A DNA stretch of 45,895 nt from Actinomadura sp. KC216 (lineage in GTDB: Bacteria > Actinomycetota > Actinomycetes > Streptosporangiales > Streptosporangiaceae). Positions 1 to 6,468 of this stretch are shown here, one piece after another (position 1 is the first letter of the stretch; each line of letters starts with the position of its first letter). The notes beneath the pieces are model-generated. The model was not told the origin of the DNA. It did no database searches and saw only the letters and a program-made list of their open reading frames with translations. The DNA is taken from the NCBI RefSeq assembly GCF_004348535.1, contig NZ_SMJX01000027.1, forward strand, positions 1-45,895. The letters run 5' to 3'. Made by a program: the position numbers and the translations under genes.

Positions 1-341
1 GGCTTCTCGAACGTCACCGCCTTCGGCGGCACGGGAATGTCGGAGACGGTCACGGACGACCGCGCCTCGGACACGTCCACGGGCTCGTCCTCGGGGTCAT
101 CTTCGGGGTCGTCGACCGGGACATCGGTGAACGTGGCTCCCGGCTCCTCCACCTGCGCCACGTCCTGGGAGGTCACGCCGGGGTCGATGAGATCGTCCAC
201 GGGCTCGTCGACGATGGTCGCCTCCGGCCCCGGCGCGGCGGCGGCCTGCGGCTCCGCGGCCTTGCCCGGGACGTGGAACTCGGCGGTGGTCTTGTGGTCC
301 GGGGGCACGTACCCGGGCTCCTCGCCGCTCAACTCGTCCAC
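1..341 (-). CDS. Acidic proline-rich protein, N-terminal part (truncated by window edge)
   Basis: Reading on the minus strand from a GTG at 341, an open frame runs off the window start, giving about 113 residues. It is rich in Asp, Glu, Pro and Val (for example VDDPEDDPEDEPVDVSE), looks largely disordered, and shows no recognisable domain or signal peptide. An in-frame TGA just upstream excludes a longer start. AGGAGA lies immediately before the GTG, an unusually short spacing, so the in-frame TTG at 332 is an alternative start. Third-position GC is high in this frame. It follows the TPR-like gene on the same strand after 82 bases. The competing plus-strand frame at 37-399 is Ser/Thr/Gly low-complexity and is probably its shadow. 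Function unknown. Confidence 0.5.
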   Translation of the reverse strand, partial: MDELSGEEPGYVPPDHKTTAEFHVPGKAAEPQAAAAPGPEATIVDEPVDDLIDPGVTSQDVAQVEEPGATFTDVPVDDPEDDPEDEPVDVSEARSSVTVSDIPVPPKAVTFEK

Positions 342-423
342 CTTCTCCTGTCCTCGATCTCATGGAGTCCGACGACGGGCACGGCGGTTCGGTTCATGAC
401 GAACCGGGAGGAGTCGGAAGGCG

Positions 424-795
424 TCAGCCGGTCGGAGCGGGTTCCAGCCCGCGGCGCGCCGCCTGCCGCAGCTGCCGGTTGAGCATGTCGGTGATCAGCT
501 CGATGGCGTCGGGGGTGGTGGCGTCCTGCGCGCCGCTGAGCCAGCGGGTGGCCTCGGCGAGCAGGTCCTCGGCCGAGTCGGCGGCGGTGTCGGCGTCCGC
601 CAGGCGGCCCAGCACCGCGCCGAGCCGCAGCGCGGCGTCCGCGCGGCCCGACTCCGCGGCCCGCCGGTACCAGCCGGCGGCCTGCTCCAGGTCGCCCTCG
701 CGCTCGTAGGTCTCGCCGAGGCCGAACGCCACGTCCGCCCACGTCCCGTCCGTCGGACGCCCAAGGTCCTCGGGGCTCCAGGGTCGGACAGGCAT
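424..795 (-). CDS. Small TPR/Sel1-like repeat protein
   Basis: 123 residues, soluble. Residues about 20-75 (FGLGETYEREGDLEQAAGWY followed by RRAAESGRADAALRLGAVLG) look like two helical repeats of the tetratricopeptide/Sel1 type, which mediate protein contacts. The rest is helical and Ala/Arg/Asp-rich. The ATG at 795 is supported by GGAG about seven bases upstream. It lies on the same strand as the truncated acidic protein and may be co-transcribed with it. No catalytic motif is visible. The partner is unknown; only the repeat fold can be inferred. Confidence 0.65.
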   Translation of the reverse strand: MPVRPWSPEDLGRPTDGTWADVAFGLGETYEREGDLEQAAGWYRRAAESGRADAALRLGAVLGRLADADTAADSAEDLLAEATRWLSGAQDATTPDAIELITDMLNRQLRQAARRGLEPAPTG

Positions 796-958
796 ACGAT
801 CACTCCGGCGGGTCGGTCAACTGAGAGACGGCACGTGGAACCGTCACACGTGCCGCGCGGCTCTCATAGTGGACGCTCCATCCGAAATCCGCCACCGCTT
901 TCGCGCCTTTCAGCGAAGTTTCTGCGTGGCCACCCCGATATTGGCGGAAACACGCCGT

Positions 959-1315
959 CTACGGACACCAACCCATCGGGCCCCAGCCGTCGCGGACGGG
1001 TCCAGTGGCGCGAAAGCGCCCCAGGCGTGGGCCCACCACGGCGGCGAACGAGGCCACGGCACAGACGAGGGTGACGGGCGGCGGCGCCCCGACGCGGCGC
1101 CCGGTCTCGGCGGTGATCAGCAGGGCGACGCCGCCCGCCACGACCGCGCCGGCCAGGTCCGTGACCGCCGCGGAGGCGGGGACGCGGGCCTCCGGCACCG
1201 GCGTCAGCACCAGGCGCGGATGAGCCCCGAGGGTCGGGGCCTCCGGCCACACCGTCACCGGCCGCGTCTCCGGGCCCGCACTACGCCGGGCCTGGCCTCG
1301 CCCGCTGCTCTCCAT
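959..1315 (-). CDS. Small membrane protein, unknown function
   Basis: 118 residues from the ATG at 1315, which has GAGGAG eight bases upstream; the GTG nine bases earlier would overlap that ribosome binding site. An Arg/Ser/Pro-rich N-terminus is followed by two hydrophobic stretches (about residues 50-70 and 78-93, around LAGAVVAGGVALLI and LVCAVASFAAVVG), so a two-helix membrane protein is likely. It begins 15 bases after the end of the next small membrane gene on the same strand, so the two form an operon, possibly a two-component membrane complex. No family recognised. Confidence 0.6.
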   Translation of the reverse strand: MESSGRGQARRSAGPETRPVTVWPEAPTLGAHPRLVLTPVPEARVPASAAVTDLAGAVVAGGVALLITAETGRRVGAPPPVTLVCAVASFAAVVGPRLGRFRATGPVRDGWGPMGWCP

Positions 1316-1330
1316 GGCGATCACTCCTCG

Positions 1331-1615
1331 TCAGGCTTGCGGCCGCGGCGCGCCGCCGGCGGACCGTGCGGATTCGGCACTCACGGGCAGGACGCCCGCA
1401 GGCCCCGCCGGCTGGGCGATGGCCTCCACCGGGCGGCGGTCGGCCAGCACGACGTTCATCAGAAGCGCCCGCCGCCCCCACACCGGCTGCGGCCGGGGAC
1501 CGCGGATGTCCAGACCTCGCGTGCGGAGGCCCATCCAGAACACGTAGAGCGCGAGCAGGAGGAACAGTACGGCCGGGCCAAGGACCCAGAAGGCGATGGT
1601 GAGGCTGCCGCTCAT
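1331..1615 (-). CDS. Small single-pass membrane protein, unknown function
   Basis: 94 residues. The start chosen is the ATG at 1615 (MSGSLTIAFW) because AGGAG lies eight bases upstream; a longer frame would contain this ribosome binding site. Residues about 3-27 form one strong transmembrane helix (FWVLGPAVLFLLLALYVFWM), followed by a cytoplasmic-type basic stretch (GLRTRGLDIRGPRP) and an Ala/Pro-rich tail. It is the first gene of a two-gene operon with the membrane protein at 959-1315 and is divergent from the GntR gene at 1840. The shared 224-base upstream region is full of short palindromes, so control by that GntR protein is plausible. Confidence 0.6.
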   Translation of the reverse strand: MSGSLTIAFWVLGPAVLFLLLALYVFWMGLRTRGLDIRGPRPQPVWGRRALLMNVVLADRRPVEAIAQPAGPAGVLPVSAESARSAGGAPRPQA

Positions 1616-1666
1616 CGTCGACGCTCCTTCCAACCGAGTGCCGGAGGATGAACCCGACCAGCTGGT

Positions 1667-1708
1667 CCAGGTGCCCAGGTCCCTGGCTAACCAGGTGATC
1701 TACCCGGT
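1667..1708. promoter_or_regulatory. Cluster of CCAGGT repeats/palindromes between divergent genes
   Basis: CCAGGT occurs at 1667-1672, 1675-1680 and 1691-1696, and a variant CCCGGT at 1703-1708. CCTGG-CTAA-CCAGG (1682-1695) is an inverted repeat. The cluster lies between the divergent membrane-protein operon (start 1615) and the GntR gene (start 1840). GntR/HutC proteins bind short palindromes in such positions, so this is a candidate operator. Binding is inferred only. Confidence 0.35.
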
Positions 1709-1809
1709 AGCATCGGCGCCAATCAAGGCTGTTCGATCCAGCTGTAGGGGGTTCTGTCCTACTAGAGGTGTAACCAGCACTCACCGGGGCAAAACCTGAT
1801 CGCGGCGAC

Positions 1810-1824
1810 CAATCGCGTTGATTG
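1810..1824 (+). promoter_or_regulatory. Inverted repeat CAATC-N5-GATTG before GntR gene
   Basis: Perfect 5-bp arms (1810-1814 and 1820-1824) separated by five bases end 15 bases before the GntR start codon. The position suits autoregulation of the downstream gene, but short arms like these arise often by chance. Confidence 0.3.
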
Positions 1825-1839
1825 CAATGAGAGGCGGTC

Positions 1840-2673
1840 ATGGCAGACAACATCCCTAAGTACCTCCAGATCGCCAAGGACCTCCGCGACCAGATCGAGA
1901 GGGGGGAGCTCGAACCCGGTGCCCAGCTGCCGACCGAGAAGGAGCTGGCGGACCGGTGGGACGTGTCGCCGAACACGATCAAGAAGGCCCTCAACGAGCT
2001 GCGGATGGACGACCGCATCGAGACCATTCCGCAGACGGGAAGCTTCGTCAAAGAGGCCGACCAGCCCCTCGTCATCACCCTGAACCACACCGATCTCGGC
2101 GACAAGGACGCGCCGAGGCTGGGCTTCGGCGGCGGTGAGGGCAGGGCGTTCGAGATCGAGGCCGAGCGGCAGAACCACGAGGCCGTCTCCTCGAAACCCG
2201 AGGTGAAGGTCGAAGATGCCAAGGACTTCCACATGAAGGCGTTCGGCATCCCGCCCGTCCCGGCGGGCCAGCTGAGACCGCAGATCGTCCGCCGGTCCCA
2301 GGAGCGGCGCGTGGACGGCAAGCCGAACTCGCTCCAGCACTCCTACTTCAGGCTGGAACTGGCGATCGAGGCGCAGCTGCTGCTCAACTCCGCGGACATC
2401 GCCGAGGGCACCGTCGCCTACCTGAAGAAGTGCGGCCACGAGCAGACCGGCTACGTGGACGTGTTCAACGCGCGCCCGCCCACGGAACCCGAGCGCAAGT
2501 TCTTCCGCCTGTCCAAGGACAGCCTCGCCGTGATCGAGCACACCCGAACGGCCTACGATCAGAACGGTGAGCCCTTCCGTCTCACCATCACCGTGTACAA
2601 GCCTGGCGCCAACCTGATCCGATTCATTGCCGGACAGGTGCCCGACGAGGTGTGGGATAAGGAATCATCCTGA
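1840..2673 (+). CDS. GntR-family (HutC/UTRA) transcriptional regulator
   Basis: 277 residues. Residues about 5-75 are a GntR winged helix-turn-helix (YLQIAKDLRDQIERGELEPG, then LPTEKELADRWDVSPNTIKK), and residues about 165-270 match a UTRA effector-binding domain ending in FRLTITVYKPGANLI. The ATG at 1840 has GAGAGG about six bases upstream. The C-terminal end (AGQVPDEVWDK) closely resembles that of the second GntR protein at 3195 (DGQVPDDVLK), so the two are probably paralogues. The acidic insert between the two domains (about 85-160) is less typical. UTRA domains sense small molecules such as sugars or amino-acid derivatives; the ligand here is unknown. Confidence 0.85.
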   Translation: MADNIPKYLQIAKDLRDQIERGELEPGAQLPTEKELADRWDVSPNTIKKALNELRMDDRIETIPQTGSFVKEADQPLVITLNHTDLGDKDAPRLGFGGGEGRAFEIEAERQNHEAVSSKPEVKVEDAKDFHMKAFGIPPVPAGQLRPQIVRRSQERRVDGKPNSLQHSYFRLELAIEAQLLLNSADIAEGTVAYLKKCGHEQTGYVDVFNARPPTEPERKFFRLSKDSLAVIEHTRTAYDQNGEPFRLTITVYKPGANLIRFIAGQVPDEVWDKESS

Positions 2674-2710
2674 CTCGTCGCCCTACCTCACCAACACCAG
2701 CAAGGTCCAT

Positions 2711-3100
2711 ATGTCCTATTTGGTATACCCGGCGCACCACCCGGACCGGGAGATCGACACCGCACACGGCTACATCTCGACCACGGTCGAGGCACTCGCC
2801 CGTCTGGGCGTCCGGGTGGACCACAGCTGGCTCGACCCGCGCGGTCCCATCGACGCCACCATCGTCACGGGCGGCGACGCGCTCGTCTGGGACGAGTGGA
2901 CGGGCTGGCGGGCCGGAACGTTCCTCTCCGGCACGCAAGGCGAGCGCACCGTGCTGCGCGACGCCGTCCAGCTCGGCGGAAGCGTCCTGCTGGAGCCCGA
3001 GAGGCTCGCCGACCTCTACGCGCACGGTTCCACCCTGCCGTTCGTCACTCGCGAGCCGGAGGCCCGCGACGGACTGTTCGACAGGCTGCGTCGCTACTGA
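2711..3100 (+). CDS. Small conserved actinobacterial protein (DUF6292-like)
   Basis: 129 residues from the ATG at 2711 (MSYLVYPAHH). The longer frame upstream overlaps the GntR end and lacks a good start, and only a weak AAGG precedes the chosen ATG. The protein is soluble, with motifs GYISTTVEALARLGV, WLDPRGPIDATIV, LVWDEWTGWRAG and LGGSVLLEPERLA. This resembles, from memory, the DUF6292 family of actinomycetes, which has no assigned function. It sits between two GntR/UTRA regulators on the same strand, 37 bases after the first, so it may be co-transcribed with it. Family name uncertain; function unknown. Confidence 0.65.
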   Translation: MSYLVYPAHHPDREIDTAHGYISTTVEALARLGVRVDHSWLDPRGPIDATIVTGGDALVWDEWTGWRAGTFLSGTQGERTVLRDAVQLGGSVLLEPERLADLYAHGSTLPFVTREPEARDGLFDRLRRY

Positions 3101-3194
3101 CCCGCGAAATCCCGGTCGTGGCCGTTTCCTGACGGCCACGACCGGCCACGGTCACCCGATGCCACCCGCCCCGGCCGGGGAAGGAATCGACCCG

Positions 3195-4070
3195 ATGGCT
3201 CGCAGAACACCTCTCCGCTGGCGCGATATCGCCGAAGACATCCTCCGCCGCATCGAGTCCGGGGATCTCGCCCCGCGGGACGGCTCGGCCGTCCGGCGGC
3301 GCCTGCCACCCGAGAAGGACCTTGAGAGTTATTACGGCGCGTCCCGCAACACCATCCGGGAGGCGCTGTCCTACCTGCAGCAGCGGGGACACGTCATCTC
3401 GGAACAGGGCAAGGGGACGTTCGTCGTCGACCGGCCCGGCACCGTGCACGTCACGCTGTCCGGCGCGGAGCTGGGGCTCGCGCCCGGCTCCGGGTCAGGC
3501 GAGGGGTATCACCGCTTCGCCCTCGTCCCCGGGCACCGTGAGGTGACCGTGTCGCCGGTCAAGGTGGAGGTGCAGGTGGGCACCGAGGTCATCGGCCGGT
3601 ACCTGCAGACCGACGCGGAGCTCATCTCCCGGCACCAGGAGCTCTTCCTGGACGGCCGGCCGTGGGCCCTGCAGACCTCGTTCTACCCGCTCGACTTCGC
3701 CACCAAGGGCGCGTCCCGCCTGCTCTCTCCCCGGGGCATCCCGGAGGGCGCGGTGGCGTACCTGCGGGAGGCCCTCGGCTACACCGAGGTCGGCTTCCAC
3801 GACGAGATCAAGGCCAGGGTGCCGGACGAGAACGAGAAGCGGTTCTTCGGCCTGGGCGAGTCCGCCGCCGACGCGGTGTTCGAGACCGTCCGGACGGCGT
3901 ACGCCCCCGACGGCAGGGCGTTCCGGCTCACCGTGACGGTCTGGCCCGCCGACCGGACACGGCTGCACTACAACGACGGCCAGGTCCCCGACGACGTGCT
4001 CAAGGCACCGGGAGCCGAGCGGCCCGGCGACACCCCGCCCGAATCCCCGTCGCCTGGTCGCGGGTCCTGA
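3195..4070 (+). CDS. GntR-family (HutC/UTRA) transcriptional regulator, second copy
   Basis: 291 residues from the ATG at 3195, with GGGGAAGGA about eight bases upstream. An N-terminal winged HTH occupies about 10-80 (WRDIAEDILRRIESGDLAP, LPPEKDLESYYGASRNTIRE, and a typical GKGTFVVD wing). A UTRA domain occupies about 130-270, with RHQELFLDGRPWALQTSFYP and FRLTVTVWPADRTRL. A Pro/Gly-rich tail follows. It is paralogous to the regulator at 1840-2673. The gene converges tail to tail, with no spacing, on the ribbon-helix-helix gene at 4071-4361. The ligand and targets cannot be read from the sequence. Confidence 0.85.
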   Translation: MARRTPLRWRDIAEDILRRIESGDLAPRDGSAVRRRLPPEKDLESYYGASRNTIREALSYLQQRGHVISEQGKGTFVVDRPGTVHVTLSGAELGLAPGSGSGEGYHRFALVPGHREVTVSPVKVEVQVGTEVIGRYLQTDAELISRHQELFLDGRPWALQTSFYPLDFATKGASRLLSPRGIPEGAVAYLREALGYTEVGFHDEIKARVPDENEKRFFGLGESAADAVFETVRTAYAPDGRAFRLTVTVWPADRTRLHYNDGQVPDDVLKAPGAERPGDTPPESPSPGRGS

Positions 4071-4361
4071 TCAGACGAAGCGGACGAGCATCAGGTCGCT
4101 GTCGGGGGTCTCGCGCCAGTAGACGGCGCCCGGTTCGCGGGACATGCCCTCGACCTCACCGGCGATGATCAGCGCCCGGTTGATGCAGTCGGTCTTGTTG
4201 TAGCCGGTCAGCTCCTGGAGGCGCTGGAGGGACTGGACGGCCTTGCCGGTCAGGTTGACCGTCACGCGCTCGGGCTGCGGGACCGCATCGCCGCGGTGGG
4301 GCGGTTCGCCGTCGTTCATGCTTCCACCCGAGGTGTCGGAGGCTGCTCCGGAATTCGTCAT
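4071..4361 (-). CDS. Ribbon-helix-helix-like DNA-binding protein
   Basis: 96 residues from the ATG at 4361 with TGGAG nine bases upstream; a TTG 15 bases earlier would swallow that site. After a disordered N-terminus, residues about 33-70 (RVTVNLTGKAVQSLQRLQEL and TGYNKTDCINRALIIAGEV) have the strand-helix-helix pattern of Arc/MetJ-type regulators. They match particularly the form of antitoxin-like proteins with a TGxxKTDxINRAL second helix. No toxin gene is adjacent: the upstream region is non-coding and the downstream neighbour is a convergent GntR gene. DNA binding is inferred from the fold pattern. Confidence 0.65.
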   Translation of the reverse strand: MTNSGAASDTSGGSMNDGEPPHRGDAVPQPERVTVNLTGKAVQSLQRLQELTGYNKTDCINRALIIAGEVEGMSREPGAVYWRETPDSDLMLVRFV

Positions 4362-4711
4362 GAGCGCGTTCTCCAATCCGGGGCGGAGGCCGGGCGGCCC
4401 GCCGTCCGTCCGGCGGGGGGCGTCCGGGCCGGCCGCCGGGCAGCGATGACACAGCCTTCCGCCAGCGAACCCATGCCCCTCGCTGAGGGTGCACGGTAGT
4501 GGTTCCCGCGCCGAGCGGGCGGAAACCCTCGATATCTCGATTCTGCCTGCTTGTCGCCATAAGGATACCTAACACTCACCAGGTTTCATACAGTCAACAT
4601 ATGGTCTTCGTATGCATCACCGTTTAGTCTGACGGCTGGGGAGAAGTGGGGACACGACGCCGGGAGGCGGGCGTACACTACGGCGCACCTTCCCGGGGGA
4701 AGGACTACTTC
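4362..4711. other. 350-bp intergenic region between divergent genes
   Basis: This lies between the RHH-like gene (start 4361, minus) and the cyclase-like gene (start 4712, plus). It has a distinctly AT-richer patch at about 4545-4630 (around ATAAGGATACC and CAACATATGG), likely to hold divergent promoters. No convincing small ORF with a ribosome binding site, RNA gene or strong hairpin was found. Confidence 0.4.
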
Positions 4712-6073
4712 GTGAGCACTGACCGTTTCGGGGCGCTGCGGCGGAGGCGGGCGGCCTCACGCGGCGGCGGTGGGCTGCTGAGCGCGAAGGTCACCACGCC
4801 CGCGACGCTCCTGGCCGTCGTCCTCGGGTACGGGCTGGACGGCTCGCCGGGCGCCGCGATCATGGGCGTCCTGACGTTCCTGACGTTCCCCGTGGTGAGC
4901 GTGACCAACGCGTTCGTCCAGTACATGCGGGCCGGGGCGCTGCAGGTGCCGCCCACCGGTCCGCCGCCCGGGCCCGCTCCCCCGGCGCCGGTCGCCGCCC
5001 CCGCCGGGTCGCCGGCCGGCGAGCTGGTCGAGCGCCCGGAAGCCGCCGCGCACGGCGGGACCACGTTCTGGGGCGAGCTGACACCGGCCGAACGCCACAC
5101 CCTCCTCTCGCTGGCACGCAGGCACGTGTTCCGCAAGGAGGACGTGCTGTGCTGCGAGGGCGGCCCCGCCACCGAGGTCATCGTGATCCTGTCCGGCTGG
5201 ACGCGGGTATGGGTCGACGAGGGCGCCGACCAGCGCATCCTCGCGTTCCGCGGGGCGGGCGAGCTGATCGGCGAGCGGGCGGCGCTGATGGTCAAGGACC
5301 GGTCGGCCACCGTCACCGCCGAAGGCGACGTCGAGGCGCTGCGGGTCGGCGCGCGCGACTTCGGGATCTTCCTGGACGCGCATCCGCGCGTCCGGGCCGT
5401 CCTGGAACGGCAGGTCTACCGGCGGCAGGTCGAGCGGCCGGAGCGGGCCGAGCCCCCGGCGCCCCGCGCCCTGCCGGACTGGTCCGGCGGCAACTGCACG
5501 ATCCTGATCACCGACATCACCGGGTTCAGCTCGCCCGCGCGCACCGACGCCGACCGCAGGCACGTCCTGGACGCCATGTACCGGCTGCTGGAGGAGTCGT
5601 TCACCGCGTCCGGCCTCCGGCTCTCGGACTTCTACCAGGAGGACCGCGGCGACGGCGCGCTCATCGTCGTCCCGCCGACGACGCCGACCGAGGCGGTCGT
5701 CGACCCGATGCTCGCGCGGCTGGCCGTGGAGCTGCGCCGCTACAACCGCCGCGCCGCCGACGCCGCCCGGATGCAGCTGCGGGCCGCGCTGCACGTCGGT
5801 CCGGTGCAGCGCGGCCCGAAGGGCGTCTCCGGCATCTCGATCATCACGGCGCGCCGGATGGTGGACGCGCCCGCGGTGAAGCGGCGGGTCGCCGACACGG
5901 GCGCCGACCTCGCCTTCGTGACCTCCGACTTCGTCTTCGACACCGTGATCACGTCCGCGCCGGGGTTCGTCGACCCCGGCCGGTACGCGCGCGTGCGGGT
6001 GCGGCTGAAGGAGACCTCGCTGTCGGCGTGGCTCACCCTCGAAGGCGGCGAATCGCGGCTCCGGGCCGTCTGA
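4712..6073 (+). CDS. Membrane-anchored fusion of cyclic-nucleotide-binding and class III nucleotidyl-cyclase-like domains
   Basis: 453 residues from the GTG at 4712 with GGAAGGA about nine bases upstream. Two hydrophobic helices (about 28-45 and 47-68) are followed by a Pro/Ala linker (to about 105). A cyclic-nucleotide-binding fold follows (about 120-225) with a phosphate-cassette pattern, GELIGERAALMVKDRSATVT. Then comes a class III cyclase-like domain (about 265-405). Both metal-binding Asp positions look present (ILITDITGFS and DRGDGALIVV). The base-selecting Lys position appears to be Glu (QEDRGD), and the transition-state Asn of the usual VNxAxR motif reads Ile (SIITARRM), although the Arg is kept. 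No HTH is present. It may make, sense or only bind a cyclic nucleotide at the membrane. The combination recalls the parts of Pycsar defence systems, but function is unproven. Confidence 0.75.
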   Translation: MSTDRFGALRRRRAASRGGGGLLSAKVTTPATLLAVVLGYGLDGSPGAAIMGVLTFLTFPVVSVTNAFVQYMRAGALQVPPTGPPPGPAPPAPVAAPAGSPAGELVERPEAAAHGGTTFWGELTPAERHTLLSLARRHVFRKEDVLCCEGGPATEVIVILSGWTRVWVDEGADQRILAFRGAGELIGERAALMVKDRSATVTAEGDVEALRVGARDFGIFLDAHPRVRAVLERQVYRRQVERPERAEPPAPRALPDWSGGNCTILITDITGFSSPARTDADRRHVLDAMYRLLEESFTASGLRLSDFYQEDRGDGALIVVPPTTPTEAVVDPMLARLAVELRRYNRRAADAARMQLRAALHVGPVQRGPKGVSGISIITARRMVDAPAVKRRVADTGADLAFVTSDFVFDTVITSAPGFVDPGRYARVRVRLKETSLSAWLTLEGGESRLRAV

Positions 6074-6100
6074 CCGCCGCCCTCCGCCCGGCGCCGGCCG

Positions 6101-6388
6101 TCAGGCGGCCACCAGGTCCTGGTAGTCGGGGTGCCTTCCGATCCACTTCTTGATGAACGGGCAGATCGGCACCGGCGCGACCGACAGGCCCCGCGCCCGG
6201 ACGTCGTCCAGGACGCCCCGCGCGAGCGCGCCGCCGACGCCCTTCCCCTCGAACGCGGACCCGACCTCGGTGTGGATGAGGGCGACGGAGCCCTCCCCCA
6301 TCGCGTACTCGACGAACCCGGCGAGCTCGCCGTCCAGCCTGATCTCGTAGCGGCTCTGCCCTGGGTTGTCGGTGATCTCGGTGCTCAT
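6101..6388 (-). CDS. GNAT-type N-acetyltransferase, short YjdJ-like form
   Basis: 95 residues from the ATG at 6388. The sequence covers a minimal GNAT fold: RYEIRLDGELAGFVEY strands, a T-E-V core, then the acetyl-CoA pyrophosphate loop GSAFEGKGVGGALARGVLDD (about 43-62). It ends in CPFIKKWIGRHPDYQDLV, the typical tail of this small family. Length is normal for the group. The substrate is unknown; members are predicted acetyltransferases of small molecules or proteins. It lies 80 bases downstream of cimA on the same strand but beyond a hairpin, so it is probably a separate unit. Confidence 0.85.
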   Translation of the reverse strand: MSTEITDNPGQSRYEIRLDGELAGFVEYAMGEGSVALIHTEVGSAFEGKGVGGALARGVLDDVRARGLSVAPVPICPFIKKWIGRHPDYQDLVAA

Positions 6389-6431
6389 GCCCCCGATAAT
6401 GCCCAACGAGCAGCAGGAATTCCCTGCCGCC

Positions 6432-6452
6432 CGTGGGGGGGACGCCCCCACG
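6432..6452 (-). terminator. Hairpin downstream of cimA
   Basis: Arms CGTGGGGG (6432-6439) and CCCCCACG (6445-6452) surround a five-base loop, 17 bases past the cimA stop. There is no U-tract, so it may act as a rho-independent stop of the weak actinomycete kind, or simply belong to the dispersed G/C palindrome family. Confidence 0.4.
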
Positions 6453-6461
6453 CCCCCCCGG
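6433..6461 (+). repeat. REP-like G/C palindrome, copy 1
   Basis: This 29-base element has the form GTG-G6-ACG-C5-ACG-C7-GG. The reverse complement of 18289-18317 is nearly the same, and related sequence occurs at 34911-34979. It lies in the cimA/acetyltransferase gap. Confidence 0.5.
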
Positions 6462-6468
6462 CGAGAAG

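Noticed and set aside
37-399. Plus-strand Ser/Thr/Gly-rich open frame near the window start
   Set aside because: Repetitive composition (STGSSSGSSSG) with no good start signal; the minus-strand acidic frame has a ribosome binding site and more typical codon use.
4156-4575. Longer minus-strand frame overlapping the RHH-like gene
   Set aside because: Arg/Pro-rich out-of-frame shadow; the 96-residue frame has the RHH pattern and a ribosome binding site.
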